From Punica granatum (lineage: Eukaryota > Streptophyta > Magnoliopsida > Myrtales > Lythraceae): DNA of 64,000 nt. Made by a program: the position numbers and the translations under genes. Below are positions 61,516 through 64,000 of this stretch, in pieces. Numbering within the stretch: the stretch's first letter is position 1; every line of letters begins with the position of its first letter. The notes beneath the pieces were generated by a model. The model saw nothing but the letters and a program-made list of their open reading frames with translations. It was not told where the DNA came from and searched no databases. The stretch spans positions 25,948,811-26,012,810 of the forward strand of contig NC_045128.1 of NCBI RefSeq assembly GCF_007655135.1. The letters run 5' to 3'.

Positions 61516-62064
61516 GTTCACGGGCCATCAGCATGTTTTTGGTTGAAACATGTCTTTATTTTTCGTAAAGCATGTGTAGTAATGTGTAGCAGTATTTGCT
61601 GTGGATTCTTCATTGAAATGAACTCCAAGGAGATTTTCAACTAGGGGCACCAAATCAGTTGTTTGAGCTCCATAAGTGTGGTAGGACTAGTCCTAGTTTT
61701 TTCAAGTTTTGCCAATTTAATGGCATTTGTTTTAATTTCCTGCTCAAGAATCTGCTTCTCTTGATTTTTGTTAAACTTTCCTGCAAGAGACTGAGGGAAA
61801 ATAAACATTTTAGAAGCATTCATCATTCATTCATTTTCCTGGTTGCCAGGGGAAGGCAAACATGATGGAGGTACTACAGAATTACATGGTACTTCGCGGA
61901 GGAACATTAATCATTCTTCCCCAATAGTTCAAACAATGTTCTCTCGATCGGCAGAAGGACAGACCATTACGGAACTGCGGTACACTTTTTGCCTCAGGAA
62001 ATGCAGATGGATATCTGTATTGATAAAGAAGAGTCTCAGTTGAGGAATCATTTTGACTTTACTC

Positions 62065-62273
62065 CCAACTCCCTTCCTATCACTTCTTTGAGCTTGTATC
62101 TTCTCGTATTCTATTGAACTTATAAGGGATTGATTCTTTCGTGCCTCAATTATCAGTGCAAAGAATTTTTTTATCATCTCATATGATCCATTGACATGGT
62201 CCAATGTTTCTTCGTTTACTTTCATGACGCCAGGGCCACGAGCAGGAGCCCACCATGCTGGTAGTCTAAAAGC
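62065..62273 (-). CDS. exon-like stretch, unrecognised
   Basis: On the minus strand an acceptor (cttcttttatgcag) opens a frame AFRLPAWWAPARGPGVMKV, then NEETLDHVNGSYEMIKKFFA and LIIEARKNQSLISSIEYEKIQ, up to a possible donor GTAAAG near 62064. Composition is protein-like and hydrophobic positions are spaced as in helices. I do not know the family. Partner exons could lie at 63360-63671 (minus, 103 codons from ATG) or beyond the window; neither link is shown. Confidence 0.35.
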
Positions 62274-62299
62274 CTGCATAAAAGAAGTATAAACAGAGA

Positions 62300-64000
62300 G
62301 ACATAGTAAGGGCAGAGCAAGGGAGAAAAGCAACAAGAGACAAATTAAGGCCTACTGAGAAAGAAAAAACAACGGAGAGTCAAGAAACAACAAGAAAACA
62401 AGCTGTCTCATGAAACAACAAGAAAAATAATAAAACAAGAAAAACAATGGAAAGACACCGACTGAAAACAACCGAAAGCCAAGAAAGAAAAATAATCGAG
62501 GGTCGGGAAACAACAAGAAAACGACTAGACTCATGGGCTTGGACTAAAGAGCTGAGGCCCGTCTTCCACTACTCTGCCCATAATTAAGACCTGGTCTATA
62601 TTTTTTTTAAATCGAAATGGACTCGAACGTCATTTTCTTCATCCGACTCCTTCTCTTTGTCTCTATACTACTTCAATGCCGATCTTCGGTTATCATTTAT
62701 CGAGAAACTAACCTTGGCAGGATGAAGGAGAGGCAGGCGGTCCTGGCCTTACACAGAGGATGCATGGAAGAGAGGCAAGCGGCTCTGGCATTGCTAAAGA
62801 GACGAGAACTAAAAAAAAAAACCCACCTTTAAATGCAAAAGGTCATTCATCCGAGTTGCCTAGCTTCTTGGGCTGCAATAATTCCCATAAAAATCGGATA
62901 CCCACAAATTAGCCTATATTGGAGATGGCCCTGAAGAATGAGTATGTGGTAAAGGGAGCCCCAGACGGGAATTCATGGAGAGGCCTTAGCGTCGTATTGC
63001 GGTCATCATCGCGGTTGTTAATCCTCCATCAGAAGTAGAGGCAGTTGAAGAATTAGATCATTGGAATGTTGAGGGGCGACTTCATGTCGCACTAAGGATT
63101 GCATTTTCTGCATCCAAACCCACCCGTCCAGACCATCTCACTCCCATCAGTTCCCTGTTGCATCGCCCACCAACGAAGGATGATCTCCCTCGCACGAAAC
63201 CAAAGTACTCGATCAAAACTGTCGTTGCTATGGGCGACTGCCTGTTAAGCCTGACAGTAGGCACCTTAACAAGCATGCAGTGTATGTTCTCAGACAATGA
63301 AAAATTACATGATTAGATCAGGTTTTTTTAAGATCAGATTAAATATACATGCTTATCAATTACCCTCGAAAAGAGTTCTGTTCGGGAATTCTCATATTTA
63401 CACCAGCAGAATCACTGTAGTTTAACCACGTATTATGACTTAATAAATTTCTTAAAGTATGAATTATCAACTTGAGCAACTTCTCTTGTTCCGCCACAAA
63501 TAACCAATTGAGGGGAGAAGAGTAAAACTCATGACAGCCATCGTGCATTATAGGATTGGTTAAAGTTGGTGACCGATTTCTAATTGAAACCCCAGAATAA
63601 GAAGGATTATGCACATCGGACCTAACGCAATTTGAGAATGATAAATAAGAGGGATGAGAAATCTTCCCCATAAATCATTATGGATGCCTGGACTACCTTG
63701 GATGCCTCAGAGATATCAACCATCTTTGATTGCGATCGGTGGATTGGCGATCATGCGTTGGGGTGAAGAATCTTCACATAAAACCCATTAGTCCAAAGAT
63801 GAAGGAGATTAGAGGCAAAAAATTGCTTCGTCGCTCAAGCCGCAGCGACTAGCAACTTCTGGCGTTGCTGATTTGTGTAGTTCTTTAAATGTGAAGATCT
63901 GCTAAACCCTTCTCCAACTATTAAACTCCATCTATCCGTCGCTCATTGTATGACCCTGAACAGAGGGCGTTGATTGATTGTATTCCCCTATTTCTCGATC
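62300..64000. other. unresolved right end
   Basis: No confident gene. 62.34-62.53 kb is an A-rich stretch with repeated acaacaagaaaa words, i.e. low complexity. Open frames on the minus strand at 63082-63297 and 63360-63671 could be exons, but no domain or clear splice signals support them. Confidence 0.35.

Noticed and set aside
1..64000. CRISPR array, bacterial operon or viral insertion
   Set aside because: No regularly spaced repeats with unique spacers, no prokaryotic gene organisation and no viral replication genes; the window is plant nuclear DNA.

Overview
This is a nuclear window from a flowering plant, almost certainly a eudicot. The genes have many short introns with GT..AG borders, plant-only families are present, and the intergenic DNA is very AT-rich and full of small transposons. 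The sequence alone does not fix the species; a Myrtales or rosid source such as pomegranate is only a guess.

Layout. 1-2.9 kb is intergenic, with two tandem MITE copies. 2.96-7.6 kb holds an intact cytosolic alpha-amylase gene (AMY2 type, 11 coding exons, 412 aa, plus strand). 9.0 and 15.5 kb hold two small genes for secreted PIP-type immune peptides, each ending in an SGPSP(R/K)GPGH motif and each with W-boxes close upstream. 18.2-19.5 kb (minus strand) is an intronless PORR-domain organelle RNA-splicing factor. 20.9-23.7 kb is a dead L1-type LINE. 24.2-25.8 kb is a non-autonomous Mutator-like element with ~210 bp inverted repeats and a perfect 9 bp target duplication; it carries an open fragment of histone H2A.X (Pack-MULE). 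29.2-30.3 kb (minus strand) is a GH19 class IV-type chitinase without a hevein domain. 30.4-43.4 kb is AT-rich, gene-poor DNA with MITEs and other repeats. 43.9-51.2 kb is the SAS10/UTP3 ribosome-biogenesis gene THALLO (16 coding exons, 664 aa). From 51.3 to 61.1 kb there is an old direct duplication of about 2.5 kb. Between its two copies lie two unrecognised genes for small membrane proteins, one of them apparently broken by an in-frame stop. 61-64 kb has one exon-like stretch and otherwise unexplained DNA.

The genes do not form a pathway. The two PIP peptides and the chitinase are both defence-related, but they are too far apart, and separated by too many unrelated genes, to call a cluster. 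I found no convincing new multi-gene system. The most unusual items are the H2A.X-carrying Pack-MULE, the paired PIP genes, a possible frame-shifting cassette exon in THALLO, and the membrane-protein locus with an in-frame TGA. Multi-exon gene models were joined by hand from splice sites and reading-frame phase; no alignment or transcript data were available.
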